Below the pieces are notes generated by a model, which worked only from the letters and a program-made list of their open reading frames with translations, was not told the origin of the DNA and did no database searches. A stretch of DNA of 64,000 nucleotides from DATFVA01 sp963839165. Its GTDB lineage: Bacteria; Bacteroidota; Ignavibacteria; Ignavibacteriales; Ignavibacteriaceae. The DNA lies in contig CAWIUG010000005.1 of NCBI GenBank assembly GCA_963839165.1, forward strand, positions 1,550,001-1,614,000, given 5' to 3'. The position numbers were made by a program, and so were the translations under genes. Positions 8,184 to 17,865 of this stretch are shown in pieces; positions within the stretch are counted from its first letter, which is position 1; each line of letters starts with the position of its first letter.

Positions 8184-9707
8184 CTATTCCAGACTCCCTG
8201 TTTCCTGCTCTACTTCCTGAAGGATTTCACAGGATCTTACGACCTCTTTCATCCTGGTATGATCGGGGTAAAGGGGTCTGTCTATATCAAGATGATCAAC
8301 ATATTTCCTTATCACTTCTTTTGCTTTTGCAACGCCTTTGCCTGGTTTATGATCCCTGAAATCGAGCGCCTGTGCGGCAGCCATAAATTCGATTCCCAGC
8401 ACACCGCAGGCGTTATCAAATATCTGGGCGTTTTTTATCGATGTATTCATTCCCATTGAAACAAAATCTTCCTGGTCAGCAGCCGCAGGAATTGACTGTA
8501 TAGATGCGGGCGCTGATAAGATCCTCTGTTCAACGATAAGAGAATCGGCGGTGTATTGACTTAACATCATCCCGGAATACATACCCGCACCTTTGGTGAG
8601 GAAAGATGGAAGACCTACACTCAAAGCAGGATTTAACAATCTGTTTAGTCTGCGTTCGGAGAGTACCGAGATCATAGTAACCGAAGCACCAACCATTTCC
8701 ATAGGAAGTGAAACGGGGGTCCCCTGGAAATTAGCGCCCGTTAAAGTAAGATTATCCTGAGGAATAAAAATAGGGTTATCTCCAACCCCATTCAGTTCTG
8801 TTTCAACCTGTACTTTTGCATATGCAACTGCATCGTGAGCGGCACCGATAACCTGCGGGGTGGAGCGCATTGAATAAGCATCCTGCACCTTGCTTTTTAC
8901 TTTACCTGTCTGCAGATCACTCCCCTTAATGCATTTCATTATGGCATTTGCGCTGCGTACCGCGCCTGCAAATCCGCGAAGCTTATGCAGCCGTTCATCA
9001 TAAGGTTTAAGGTTTGCATAAAGAGCTTCAAGCGACATAGCCGCTGCTATTTCCGCCTGTTTAAGCCACCTATTAATGTCGTAGAGCTGGATGGCAGCCA
9101 TAGCAGTCAGCAGGTTAGAGCCGTTAATTACCGCAAGACCATCACGGGCCTGAAGACCGGGGACTTCAATTCCAGCTTTTTCAAAAGCTGCTTTGCCGGG
9201 AAGCCGCTCACCTTTATAATACGCCTCACCCTCTCCCATCATTAAAAGAGCTACCTGCGACATAGGCGCAAGGTCTCCGCAGGCACCTACCGAACCCTTC
9301 TGGCATACAACTGGTGTTACACCTTTATTAAGCATATCAACAAGTGTAAGGGTAATTTCCGGCCGGCAGGCCGAATTACCATGGGCGTGTACATTAATTC
9401 TCCCCGCAATTGCACCCCGTACGTACTCAACAGGGGCAGGGTCGCCTATGCCCGCTGAATGATTATAAATGAGGAACTTCTGGAATTCTTTAACCTGGTC
9501 ATCATTAAGCACGATTTCTGAAAACTCACCTATACCTGTATTAGTTCCATACATTATTTCACGCGCCTGGAGTTTTTGCTCCAGCATATTACGGCATACT
9601 TTTATTTTTTCAAGTGAGCCGGAATCAAGTTCTACACTTTCATTGTACCGGGCTATTTTTACAAGCTTTTCAACTGTTAGTCCGGAACCATTTAGAACAA
9701 TCGACAT
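8184..9707 (-). CDS. Aromatic amino acid ammonia-lyase (HAL/PAL family), Ala-Cys-Gly MIO site
   Basis: A roughly 507-residue class I lyase that removes ammonia from histidine or another aromatic amino acid using the self-made MIO electrophile. Family marks include YGTNTGIGEFS with the catalytic Tyr, GSVGACGDLAPM, the ANFQGTPVSLP segment, LSERRLNRLLNPALS and QEDFVSMG. The MIO-forming triad is Ala-Cys-Gly (codons GCC TGC GGA near 9284), not the usual Ala-Ser-Gly. In a studied bacterial histidine ammonia-lyase a Ser-to-Cys mutant still formed active enzyme, so this one may work. No hutU, hutI or hutG gene is nearby, so a role in histidine breakdown is uncertain. The start at 9707 is chosen because GGGAG lies just upstream; in-frame ATGs at 9710 and 9719 are alternatives. 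Confidence 0.88.
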   Translation of the reverse strand: MSIVLNGSGLTVEKLVKIARYNESVELDSGSLEKIKVCRNMLEQKLQAREIMYGTNTGIGEFSEIVLNDDQVKEFQKFLIYNHSAGIGDPAPVEYVRGAIAGRINVHAHGNSACRPEITLTLVDMLNKGVTPVVCQKGSVGACGDLAPMSQVALLMMGEGEAYYKGERLPGKAAFEKAGIEVPGLQARDGLAVINGSNLLTAMAAIQLYDINRWLKQAEIAAAMSLEALYANLKPYDERLHKLRGFAGAVRSANAIMKCIKGSDLQTGKVKSKVQDAYSMRSTPQVIGAAHDAVAYAKVQVETELNGVGDNPIFIPQDNLTLTGANFQGTPVSLPMEMVGASVTMISVLSERRLNRLLNPALSVGLPSFLTKGAGMYSGMMLSQYTADSLIVEQRILSAPASIQSIPAAADQEDFVSMGMNTSIKNAQIFDNACGVLGIEFMAAAQALDFRDHKPGKGVAKAKEVIRKYVDHLDIDRPLYPDHTRMKEVVRSCEILQEVEQETGSLE

Positions 9708-9797
9708 CATTTCTCCCATAGATGTATAATAAGATGTTTACAAACTTAAGAATTAAGCGTGAGAAATATGAAGTAATAATATGGGATTAAAAGATAT

Positions 9798-11063
9798 CTA
9801 AACCCGCGAGAGCATTTTTTTTATTTTTTCTGAATTCTCTCTGTTTGTTCTATATTTAATATGGATGGTTTCATCACCATATTCAGTCGACAGAACTTCT
9901 GCCAGAGTATGAATTTTAGCTGCCTTCCTGGACTCATGTAATCCAAGATCAATGTCTTCTTCAACATAGGCTGATTCGGTTATTTCAACCAGCTTTTCCT
10001 TGAGCTGAGAAATGTTGATGCCCCTCTGTGCTGAAAGAATAATACTGTCGGGATATTTATTTTTAACGTAAGAAATCCTGTTTTTATCTGTCAGCGCATC
10101 AACCTTGTTAAAGATCTTTATCTGCGTTTTGGTATCGCTTCCGAGCTCTTTAAGTGTCTGATCTACAACGGCTGCCTGATCTTCAAAATAGGGATGGGTT
10201 ATATCTATAACATGCAGAATTATATCAGCATCTCTTACTTCGTTCAGTGTACTTTTAAAAGACGCCACCAGGTTTGGAGGAAGCTTCCGGATAAAACCTA
10301 CGGTATCTGAAAGGAGAAGTTTTTCCTTCTTTTCAAATTCCAGCATGCGTGTGGTAGAATCGAGAGTGGCAAACAGTTTGTCTTCAGCAAATACATCAGC
10401 GCTGGTTAGTAAGTTGAATAAAGTTGATTTTCCAACGTTCGTGTACCCCACCAGTGTAATCCTCACAAGGTCTTTTCGCTGCTGACTCTGAGTGTCGCGC
10501 TGTTTTTCAATCTTTCTGAGTTTTTCCTTAAGATGGCTGATCCGGTTACGAATGATCCTTCTGTCAGTTTCTATCTGGGTTTCGCCGGGACCCTTAGTTC
10601 CTATTCCGCCATACTGCTTGGATAAGTGAGTCCATGCTCTTGTTAGTCTCGGCAGCAGATACTGAAGCTGTGCAAGTTCTACCTGAGTTCTTGCTTCATT
10701 GGTTTTTGCCCGCGAAGCGAAAATATCAAGAATCAATCCGCTTCTGTCAATAATCTTTTTATCAACCAGACGTTCAAGGTTTCTTAGCTGAACCGGGGTA
10801 AGGTCATCGTCAAAAATCACCAGGTCAATCTCATTCTGCTCAACGAGGAACGCAAGCTCTTCGGCTTTACCCTTGCCTATATAATATGCGGAATCCATCG
10901 AAGGACGGTCTTGTATAAGCTTCATTATAGTTTCAGCGCCTGCAGTCAGTGCAAGTTCTTCAAGCTCTGAAAGGTGTTCTTCAACGAGTTCCCTGCTGGT
11001 ATGTCTGGTATCGAGCGCAGCTAATATGGCTCTTTCGTTTCTTTTTCCGGGTATATCTATCAT
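9798..11063 (-). CDS. hflX: Ribosome-associated GTPase HflX
   Basis: A 421-residue GTPase that in other bacteria splits stalled or stressed ribosomes. The N-terminal HflX domain contains DLVIFDDDLTPVQLRNLE, followed by the KTNEARTQVELAQLQYLLPR linker helix and the diagnostic GPGETQIETDRR. The G domain has Walker A GYTNVGKST, the switch region SDTVGFIRKLP and the specificity motif NKVD. Length and order are normal for the family. It stands alone on the minus strand, about 90 bases after the lyase in transcription order reversed, with no hfq beside it. Confidence 0.96.
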   Translation of the reverse strand: MIDIPGKRNERAILAALDTRHTSRELVEEHLSELEELALTAGAETIMKLIQDRPSMDSAYYIGKGKAEELAFLVEQNEIDLVIFDDDLTPVQLRNLERLVDKKIIDRSGLILDIFASRAKTNEARTQVELAQLQYLLPRLTRAWTHLSKQYGGIGTKGPGETQIETDRRIIRNRISHLKEKLRKIEKQRDTQSQQRKDLVRITLVGYTNVGKSTLFNLLTSADVFAEDKLFATLDSTTRMLEFEKKEKLLLSDTVGFIRKLPPNLVASFKSTLNEVRDADIILHVIDITHPYFEDQAAVVDQTLKELGSDTKTQIKIFNKVDALTDKNRISYVKNKYPDSIILSAQRGINISQLKEKLVEITESAYVEEDIDLGLHESRKAAKIHTLAEVLSTEYGDETIHIKYRTNRENSEKIKKMLSRV

Positions 11064-11180
11064 TCAGTTAATTTTTTCATCATGTTTTAATAAATAAACA
11101 AAATAAGGCTAAATATCCAATGATTTATTACATCCTCACCCTGACCGCCGCACGTAAGTCCCTCCGACGTGATACTCTAA

Positions 11181-13283
11181 TCATATATTCACAACATCAC
11201 GTTTGGCACTTCTGGAGATGGCCATTTCTACCATTGCCGTGATCAGTGCCGCGATTAAAAAGATTCTCCACAATTCAGATCCGAATCTCGACTGCATTAC
11301 TATTTTAGAAGGATTTTCATTTCCTGAGATGGGTATGTATTTTCCCTTAAAATGAATATCGTCAAGATATTTTTCAAAATTGCCTGCAGTCAGATATTTC
11401 ATTACAGATTCTTTCGGATCAGTATTAATCGATATCCCCGCGATATCTTTATCACCGGAAAAAAACTGATAGTTTCCTGTAACATCTGTCTTATTATAAG
11501 TTATAAAGTTCAGGTTCCCTGATTTTTCAAGGTTGATGAGCTCCTCAGTTTTATCAGGTCTTTCTACTTTAATCTGCGGAAGTACAGCGCCGGAAAGAGA
11601 TACTGTAACCGGCTGACCGGCAAAGTATTCATTTTCGGGTTTGTCTTTTGAGGCCAGGTAAAAAACTGATTTAAGCATAAGAGGAGCAAAAATATTCTTT
11701 AACGGGAAATTACTCCAGCTTAAAAAAGGCGAGGTATTCAATAAAAGAACCCGGCCCTTCCCGATTTTATAATCACCGAGGAAAGATGTACCATCTGTAA
11801 GGGATATTATATTTGTACCTTTTCCCTGCGTCGAAATTTTATAATGAAAATAAATATCTGGCGACTGAAGTTTCTTATTTTCGGTTGAGGAGAAAATATT
11901 TTTGAATATTGGATGATCATACTCTATTTTATCAAATGTAACTGCATTACCGGTCTCATTTAATTTACCCGCGGTTCCTTCCGGAACCGGAAGACCCAGT
12001 GCTGAAGTTATCTTTGCAAAATCCGAAACAGATGTATTCTCCCCTGGAATAAGGAAAAGTCCGCCTCCGTTTTCAACAAAAGTTTTCAGCCTGTCAATGT
12101 CAGAAATGTTCTGAGCACCATCAACAATAACAACATCGAATTGGGAAAGATCGAATGAGGAGAGTTGATTTAAATTCTTTTCAGTTAATTTAACTGTGCC
12201 GGCCTCACCCGAGAGACTAAGCGCTGTTTCAATAAACTTTATGTCTGCCTGGTTGTCGTAGAAAACTGCTGCAGGAATTTTATCGGGTATAAAGAAGTTT
12301 GTGAACCTTTTATTATCCTGCAGAATATCATCATCTTCAATCTCCGCAAATGCAGCAGAATATCCGGTGGTTTTTGCGACAGCCTCCATATTAAGTGATT
12401 TTGATTCACCAGAGGAAAGTGTAATACTCTGCTGAGCGCTTCTTTTACCGTCAATAAAAAGTGAGACAACAGTGTTGCCGGCTGGCTGGTCAGAATAATT
12501 CGTTACTGTTATCCTGAAGCTTACAGGCTTATCTTTCTCGAATATCTGAGTGTTGACATTGAATTCATCTATACCAAGATTGAAAATATCCTTCCCGGAG
12601 AAGTTAAAGGTATAAAGCTTTATTTTATCATTAAGGAGACGGCTTAAGTCAGGCAGAGAGCCTTCAGATTCAAGTCTGCCTTTCTGAAAATCCGACAGCA
12701 GATAAATTTCTTTATTAAAATTACTGGATTTATCCAGAACCTCACCGGCCCGTATAATGGCGTGATTTAATGTGCCGCTTGCAAAAGAGATATCAGCATC
12801 CTTAATCTGCTTCCGGAATTCTGAAATATTTAAAGTTGGTTCTATCTCCTCATTACCCGGATCGGATACAAGTACAAGAGCAGCCTCATCACCTTCCTGC
12901 AGGTTGTTTAATAGATTAATTATTGTCTCTTTAGCCTGGTTAAAGTAAGAACCTTCTGTACTGACAGCTGACATGCTGAAAGTATCATCAAGGATGAACA
13001 CCGCCGTAGTTTTCGCCGCAGAGGTTGTGCCGCCGAGAGCAACACCTTTCAGAGTGGGTCTTGCAAATGCTGTCACAACCAGTAGAATGATCAGAACCCT
13101 GAGCGCCAGCAGGAGCCACTGCTTCAGTTTCAGTTTTCTGATCTTATTTTTCTGGAGTTCTTTTAAAAAGGAAAGGGTACTGAATTCAATCTTTTTCAGC
13201 TTCTTAAGGTTTAAGAGATGAATCAGTACAGGAATACTTGCTGCTAATAAGCCGAATAAAACGGCAGGATTTAGAAATATCAT
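11181..13283 (-). CDS. BatA-type membrane protein with von Willebrand A domain
   Basis: A 700-residue envelope protein. The N terminus (FLNPAVLFGLLAASIPVLIHLLNLKK, split here only in reading) is the BatA-type double-spanning domain, with a second hydrophobic segment WLLLALRVLIILLVVTAFA. A von Willebrand A domain follows, with the metal-site region VFILDDTFSMSA at about residue 95. Ig-like strands and a class-I-amidotransferase-like segment (FDVVIVDGAQNISDIDRL and GGGLFLIPGENTS) come next, and a C-terminal membrane helix lies at about 675-692. Such proteins usually sit beside MoxR, DUF58 and DUF4159 genes; here it is separated from them. It may scaffold envelope complexes; no enzyme activity is expected. 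Confidence 0.88.
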   Translation of the reverse strand: MIFLNPAVLFGLLAASIPVLIHLLNLKKLKKIEFSTLSFLKELQKNKIRKLKLKQWLLLALRVLIILLVVTAFARPTLKGVALGGTTSAAKTTAVFILDDTFSMSAVSTEGSYFNQAKETIINLLNNLQEGDEAALVLVSDPGNEEIEPTLNISEFRKQIKDADISFASGTLNHAIIRAGEVLDKSSNFNKEIYLLSDFQKGRLESEGSLPDLSRLLNDKIKLYTFNFSGKDIFNLGIDEFNVNTQIFEKDKPVSFRITVTNYSDQPAGNTVVSLFIDGKRSAQQSITLSSGESKSLNMEAVAKTTGYSAAFAEIEDDDILQDNKRFTNFFIPDKIPAAVFYDNQADIKFIETALSLSGEAGTVKLTEKNLNQLSSFDLSQFDVVIVDGAQNISDIDRLKTFVENGGGLFLIPGENTSVSDFAKITSALGLPVPEGTAGKLNETGNAVTFDKIEYDHPIFKNIFSSTENKKLQSPDIYFHYKISTQGKGTNIISLTDGTSFLGDYKIGKGRVLLLNTSPFLSWSNFPLKNIFAPLMLKSVFYLASKDKPENEYFAGQPVTVSLSGAVLPQIKVERPDKTEELINLEKSGNLNFITYNKTDVTGNYQFFSGDKDIAGISINTDPKESVMKYLTAGNFEKYLDDIHFKGKYIPISGNENPSKIVMQSRFGSELWRIFLIAALITAMVEMAISRSAKRDVVNI

Positions 13284-13371
13284 TGTGAAAAAATAGGTGT
13301 GTGATTAAACAAATTCAATACAGACCCGAGTGCATTATAAAACCTGTATATTCCATTTTAGCCGGACAGGA

Positions 13372-13405
13372 TATAAAAAGAGGCTGTCCCATAGAGACAG
13401 CCTCT
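13372..13405 (-). terminator. Rho-independent terminator after aconitase
   Basis: A 10-bp perfect stem, 13379-13388 with 13396-13405 (agaggctgtc / gacagcctct), and a 7-base loop. Read on the minus strand it is followed by a T run (ctttttatat), the classic intrinsic terminator form, 25 bases after the aconitase stop codon. Confidence 0.85.
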
Positions 13406-13430
13406 CATAAATTATTTCCTGCAAAGAATA

Positions 13431-15692
13431 TTACTTATTCATCTGTGCAATCAGGTTCAGAGCACTCCCTGCCTTGAACCATTTAATCTGTGCATCGTTC
13501 ATTGTATGATTCAATATAACTTCATCTGTAGAACCATCGCTATGCTTAACAACCATCTTCAGCTGTTTTTCAGGTGCCAGGTCTTTTAGTCCGACTATAC
13601 TGACCTTATCATCCTCACGAATTTTATCGTAATCAGCAGGATTAGCAAAAGTAAGAGGAAGCATTCCCTGCTTTTTCAGGTTGGTTTCATGAATTCGCGC
13701 AAAGCTTTTCACAATAATGGCTCTGCCTCCAAGAAACCTTGGTTCCATTGCAGCATGCTCGCGACTTGAACCTTCTCCGTAGTTTTCATCTCCAACTACA
13801 ACCCAATTAACTCCTTTAGCCTTGTACTCGCGCGCAACTTCAGGAACGGATTTATATTCGCCGGTAAATGTATTTTTTACTTTTCCAGCGTCACCCGTAA
13901 AAGCGTTAATAGCACCGATGAACATATTGTTTGAAATGTTATCAAGATGTCCCCTGTACCTTAACCAGGGACCCGCCATCGAAATATGGTCAGTTGTGCA
14001 TTTTCCCTTTGCTTTCAGAAGAACAGGAAGATCTTCAAGGTCTTTTCCATTCCATGGTTCAAAGGGTTTAAGAAGCTGAAGCCTTTCACTGTCAGGTTCA
14101 ACTTTAACCTGTACATCACCTCCGTCTTTTGATGGAGCAATGAAGCCATCCTCACCTTTCTTAAATCCGCTGGGAGGCAGCTCCTGTCCTACCGGAGGAT
14201 CGAGTTTAACTTTCTCTCCCTTTTCATTCTCTAGTTCATCTGTAAGGGGATTGAAAGTCAGCCTGCCGGCAATCGCCAGGGCTGTAGTAAGTTCAGGACT
14301 CGCAACAAATGCCAGTGTCTCGGGATTACCATCGTTTCTTTTTGCAAAATTTCTGTTGAAGGATGTAACTATTGTATTTTTCTCACCTGTTTTAATATCC
14401 ATTCTCTTCCACATTCCTATACATGGTCCGCAGGCATTCGCTAAGATTAATCCTCCGAAATTCTCAAGTGTCTTCAGCTGGCCGTCTCTCTCAATTGTTG
14501 ACCTGACCTGCTCAGAACCGGGAGTTATTGTGAACTGGGATTTTGATTTCAATCCTTTTTCCATAGCCTGTCTTGCTATACTTGCCGACCGGTCGATATC
14601 TTCATAGCTTGAATTTGTACAGCTGCCTATAAGTGCAACGCTTATTTTCTCGGGATAACCATTCTCTTTAACCGCTTCCTTCATCTTTGAGATCGGCCAT
14701 GCTTTGTCGGGTGTGAATGGCCCGTTAAGGTACGGTTCAAGTTCACTGAGATTTAATTCAATCACCTCGTCATAGTATTTTTCCGGGTTCTGCAAAACTT
14801 CTTCATCAGCCGTAAGTACATCCGCAAGTCCTTCTGCCAGCGCTGTTACATCAGCACGGTCGGTTATCCGAAGATAGGCCGCCATTTTTTCATCAAAGGG
14901 AAATACGGAAGTTGTGGCACCAATCTCAGCACCCATATTGCATATTGTACCTTTTCCGGTGCATGAGATACTCGTTGTCCCCTCTCCAAAGTATTCAACT
15001 ATTGCTCCGGTTCCACCTTTAACCGTAAGGATCCCTGCTAATTTGAGGATTATATCCTTAGCGGATACCCAGCCGTTCATCTTACCTGTAAGCTTAACTC
15101 CTATCAGTTTCGGCCATTTAAGTTCCCATGGCATTCCAGCCATAACGTCAACTGCGTCTGCCCCTCCTACACCGATAGCTATCATTCCTAAACCACCGGC
15201 ATTCGGGGTATGGGAATCTGTTCCGATCATCATTCCGCCGGGAAAAGCATAATTCTCAAGGATAACCTGGTGGATAATGCCTGCCCCGGGTTTCCAGAAA
15301 CCGATTCCATATTTTTTTGATACGCTTTCAAGGAAATTATAAACTTCTTTATTCTCCCCGGTCGCTCTCAGCAAATCATCTTTCGCTCCCACCTGGGCCT
15401 GAATAAGGTGATCACAATGAACAGTTGAGGGAACAGCTGTGGATTTTCTTCCGGCAGACATAAACTGCAGAAGAGCCATCTGTGCTGTTGCATCCTGCAT
15501 TGCCACCCTATCCGGGGCAAGGTCTGCGTAATCCTTTCCCTTTTTTAATTCACTTTTCGGGGTTTCCCATAAATGAGTGTAGAGGATCTTCTCAGCATAG
15601 GTAAGCGGTCTGTTGAGCACCTTCCGGGCAGCTTCAATTTTGCCCCTGTAGTCAGAATAAACTTTCTTGATCATTTCAATATTTGCAGCCAT
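13431..15692 (-). CDS. Aconitate hydratase, mitochondrial type
   Basis: A 753-residue aconitase that interconverts citrate and isocitrate in the TCA cycle through a 4Fe-4S cluster. The cluster ligands are Cys358 in GSCTNSS and Cys421 and Cys424 in NACGPCIGMW. Other marks are IGTDSHTPNAGGLGM (about 156-170), the swivel-domain start after the linker near residue 560, and GSSREHAAMEPRFLGG. The start MAANIEMIKKVYSDYRGKIE and the length match the ACO2 (mitochondrial) clade rather than AcnB or the 890-residue AcnA. It is a single-gene unit ended by a strong terminator. Confidence 0.95.
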   Translation of the reverse strand: MAANIEMIKKVYSDYRGKIEAARKVLNRPLTYAEKILYTHLWETPKSELKKGKDYADLAPDRVAMQDATAQMALLQFMSAGRKSTAVPSTVHCDHLIQAQVGAKDDLLRATGENKEVYNFLESVSKKYGIGFWKPGAGIIHQVILENYAFPGGMMIGTDSHTPNAGGLGMIAIGVGGADAVDVMAGMPWELKWPKLIGVKLTGKMNGWVSAKDIILKLAGILTVKGGTGAIVEYFGEGTTSISCTGKGTICNMGAEIGATTSVFPFDEKMAAYLRITDRADVTALAEGLADVLTADEEVLQNPEKYYDEVIELNLSELEPYLNGPFTPDKAWPISKMKEAVKENGYPEKISVALIGSCTNSSYEDIDRSASIARQAMEKGLKSKSQFTITPGSEQVRSTIERDGQLKTLENFGGLILANACGPCIGMWKRMDIKTGEKNTIVTSFNRNFAKRNDGNPETLAFVASPELTTALAIAGRLTFNPLTDELENEKGEKVKLDPPVGQELPPSGFKKGEDGFIAPSKDGGDVQVKVEPDSERLQLLKPFEPWNGKDLEDLPVLLKAKGKCTTDHISMAGPWLRYRGHLDNISNNMFIGAINAFTGDAGKVKNTFTGEYKSVPEVAREYKAKGVNWVVVGDENYGEGSSREHAAMEPRFLGGRAIIVKSFARIHETNLKKQGMLPLTFANPADYDKIREDDKVSIVGLKDLAPEKQLKMVVKHSDGSTDEVILNHTMNDAQIKWFKAGSALNLIAQMNK

Positions 15693-15840
15693 GATATTAA
15701 CCTTTAATTCAAATTAATTTATAGTCAGATTATAAAAATACAAAAATCATAGAAAATATACCGTTATCGGAGTGGCATAAAATTGGTAAGATTAATTACT
15801 GGAATTTTAGTTTTTAATGAACCAAATAACAGGAGCCTAA

Positions 15841-17211
15841 TTGAAAAACGCTTCGATCTTAATAGTTGATGACGAAAAAAATTACCTCGAATTAATGAAG
15901 TCACTCCTCCAGGAAGAAGGTTACGAGTATGTCACTACCGAGTCAGATCCATTAAAGGTGGAGAGCATCCTGAAGAATGAACAGGTTGATATAATCCTCC
16001 TTGATGTTTATATGCCCGGGATGAATGGACTCGAACTTCTGGAGAACCTTATTCCCCAGTATCCTCAGATACCTTTTATAATGATAACAGGAGTGGACGA
16101 TCTGCAGATAGCACTTAAGGCCATTAAACTCGGAGCCTATGAATTTATAACCAAACCCCCGGAAATTGACAGGCTGTCATTAACAATTAAGCGGGCCCTG
16201 GAGCAGAAGTTACTCGAGAGAGAACGTGATACCCTGAGAAAGGGAGTTGACATTACAGAGGCAGCTAATGAGAAGTTTAAAGAGATTATTACTGAGTCGC
16301 CTGCTATATTAAAAGTTTTTGAATTAATAGAAATTTTTGCTCCTACAAATGAAACGGTTTTGATTACCGGAGAGACCGGAACGGGTAAGGATTTAATTGC
16401 CAGAAAAATCCACCAGCTTTCACCCCGTAAAACCAAACCCCTGGTTACAGTAAACCTTGCCTCAATCTCTCCAACTCTTTTTGAGAGCGAGCTTTTCGGA
16501 CATGAAAAAGGTTCTTTTACAGGAGCAACAAGTGAACGGCTCGGTTACTTTGAAGCGGCTAACGGAGGTACAATATTCCTCGATGAAATCGGTGAGATGC
16601 CCAGGGAACTCCAGGGCAAATTGCTGCGTGCAATTCAGTACAGTGAGATATACAGGATCGGAAGTACGAAACCTCTTAAGCTGGATATCAGGATAATTAC
16701 TGCCACAAATAAAGATCTGCTCGAAGCAGTCAGCAATAAGGAATTCAGAGCTGATTTATATTACCGCCTTAACCGTGGTTTTATTAAGCTTCCTCCCCTG
16801 AGAGACCGTGGTGATGATATTATCATCCTTTCAAAATTTTTCCTCGATTCGGGTAATAAAACATATAATAAAAAAGCTAAAGGATTTAGCGTAAAAGTTA
16901 TAAATAAGCTTAAGAGTTATTCATTTCCCGGCAACATAAGAGAGCTGGAAAACCTGGTATTAAATGCGGTTGCCAAAACTAAAGATAATGAACTTATAAC
17001 AGAGATTGATATCCCCGATGGATACAATAGAGAAGCTCAGTTCGTACCTTCAGAGAACAACCTTATCACTATCGATGATACAGTAAGAAATCATATTCTT
17101 AATATAATGAAGCACACGGATGGTAATGTACAGCGTGCTGCATTAATTCTGGGTGTGAGCGAAAGAACCCTCCAGAGAAGGCTTCAGAAAATCAGAGAAA
17201 ACGGTAGTTAA
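15841..17211 (+). CDS. Sigma-54-dependent response regulator (NtrC family)
   Basis: A 456-residue two-component activator. The receiver domain (1-125) has Asp10/Asp11, the phospho-acceptor Asp55 in LLDVYMPG, Thr83 and Lys105. The AAA+ domain has Walker A GETGTGK (177-183), the sigma-54 contact loop GSFTGA (224-229; Ser in place of the common Ala) and Walker B TIFLDEIGE (244-252). The C-terminal Fis-type helix-turn-helix NVQRAALILGVSERTLQRRL is at about 428-450. The start is TTG at 15841 behind an AGGAG site. No histidine kinase is adjacent. The two minor-pilin-like cassettes directly downstream each carry a sigma-54-like promoter and a shared TGACGTCA element, so they are its likely targets. 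Confidence 0.95.
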   Translation: MKNASILIVDDEKNYLELMKSLLQEEGYEYVTTESDPLKVESILKNEQVDIILLDVYMPGMNGLELLENLIPQYPQIPFIMITGVDDLQIALKAIKLGAYEFITKPPEIDRLSLTIKRALEQKLLERERDTLRKGVDITEAANEKFKEIITESPAILKVFELIEIFAPTNETVLITGETGTGKDLIARKIHQLSPRKTKPLVTVNLASISPTLFESELFGHEKGSFTGATSERLGYFEAANGGTIFLDEIGEMPRELQGKLLRAIQYSEIYRIGSTKPLKLDIRIITATNKDLLEAVSNKEFRADLYYRLNRGFIKLPPLRDRGDDIIILSKFFLDSGNKTYNKKAKGFSVKVINKLKSYSFPGNIRELENLVLNAVAKTKDNELITEIDIPDGYNREAQFVPSENNLITIDDTVRNHILNIMKHTDGNVQRAALILGVSERTLQRRLQKIRENGS

Positions 17212-17241
17212 TTCTCATTAAATAAGTAAATTTTTCCTGTC

Positions 17242-17260
17242 TGACGTCAAAATTGACACA
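17242..17260 (+). promoter_or_regulatory. Putative activator site upstream of cassette 1
   Basis: The palindrome TGACGTCA (17242-17249) followed by AAATTGACACA. The same core with AATTG two bases after it recurs in front of cassette 2 (19573-19580), and both lie 70-85 bases upstream of a sigma-54-like promoter. That spacing is right for an NtrC-family enhancer site. Confidence 0.5.
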
Positions 17261-17318
17261 TGCGCTGTCTGTAGCTGGTTATTTTAGTCTTACTTATGTA
17301 AGATTTGGTGATAGAATA

Positions 17319-17335
17319 CAGGCATTGGATTTGCA
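17319..17335 (+). promoter_or_regulatory. Sigma-54-type promoter of cassette 1
   Basis: The sequence CAGGCATTGGATTTGCA has GG (17321-17322) and GC (17333-17334) separated by ten bases, which is the required -24/-12 spacing, with GGCA and TTGCA as in the consensus. It ends 35 bases before the ATG at 17371. It lies inside the upstream open frame beginning near 17305, which supports the shorter start. Confidence 0.7.
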
Positions 17336-17370
17336 TCTATAATCCAGTTTCCACAAAGGATTTATGGGTT

Positions 17371-17853
17371 ATGGCAAGTATACAATCAATGTTAGCTATG
17401 GGTGCGCTTGTAATTTTCTCAATCATCTCTCTTCTGTTTAATTCAAGTGTACTTCAAAATTCAACGATCGAGCTCGAGGATAAAGTTTATCTTACTGCAT
17501 TTTCTCTTGCTGATGACTTGATAGAGGAAATGAAGCAGAAAGCCTTCGATGAGAAAACCATTGACTTTCAGGCTATCAAAGAATCCCAGTTAACTCTGCC
17601 TCTTGGTAAAGAGGGAGAAGTCTGGCCGAATTTCGATGATATTGATGATTACAATGGCTATGAGAATCCTATGGATGACGTACCTCTTGCAGAAGGGTAT
17701 CTCGTTCATTGCAATGTTGAATATTGTGACGCTAATGGAACTCATTCCGCCATACAGACCTATTATAAAAAAGTTACCATCACCGTCTCAAGCGACTTCC
17801 TGAGAGATCCTTTCCAGATGTATTTTATTTTTTCACTTCATTCAAAAAATTAG
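17371..17853 (+). CDS. Minor-pilin-like membrane protein A1 (PilV/MshD-like)
   Basis: A 160-residue protein with one N-terminal hydrophobic helix (SIQSMLAMGALVIFSIISLL) and a periplasmic domain. FDDIDDYNGYEN and the closing TYYKKVTITVSSDF resemble PilV/MshD minor pilins. The usual prepilin peptidase site (Gly-Phe-Thr-Leu-x-Glu) is absent, so it is probably inserted without that processing. The start at 17371 follows AAAGGA and lies downstream of the sigma-54-like promoter. It is the first gene of cassette 1 and a clear paralogue of the gene at 19706: both share VYLTAFSLADD and SFDE/AFDE. Function is inferred from shape and context only. Confidence 0.7.
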   Translation: MASIQSMLAMGALVIFSIISLLFNSSVLQNSTIELEDKVYLTAFSLADDLIEEMKQKAFDEKTIDFQAIKESQLTLPLGKEGEVWPNFDDIDDYNGYENPMDDVPLAEGYLVHCNVEYCDANGTHSAIQTYYKKVTITVSSDFLRDPFQMYFIFSLHSKN

Positions 17854-17865
17854 GAACAGACATCT

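Noticed and set aside
8184..9707. Histidine utilisation operon
   Set aside because: Only the lyase is present. No hutU, hutI, hutG or hutC gene lies within the window, so the substrate is left open.
17305..17370. Longer start for the first minor-pilin-like protein
   Set aside because: The added 22 residues overlap the sigma-54-like promoter, begin at a non-ATG codon and are absent from the paralogue at 19706.
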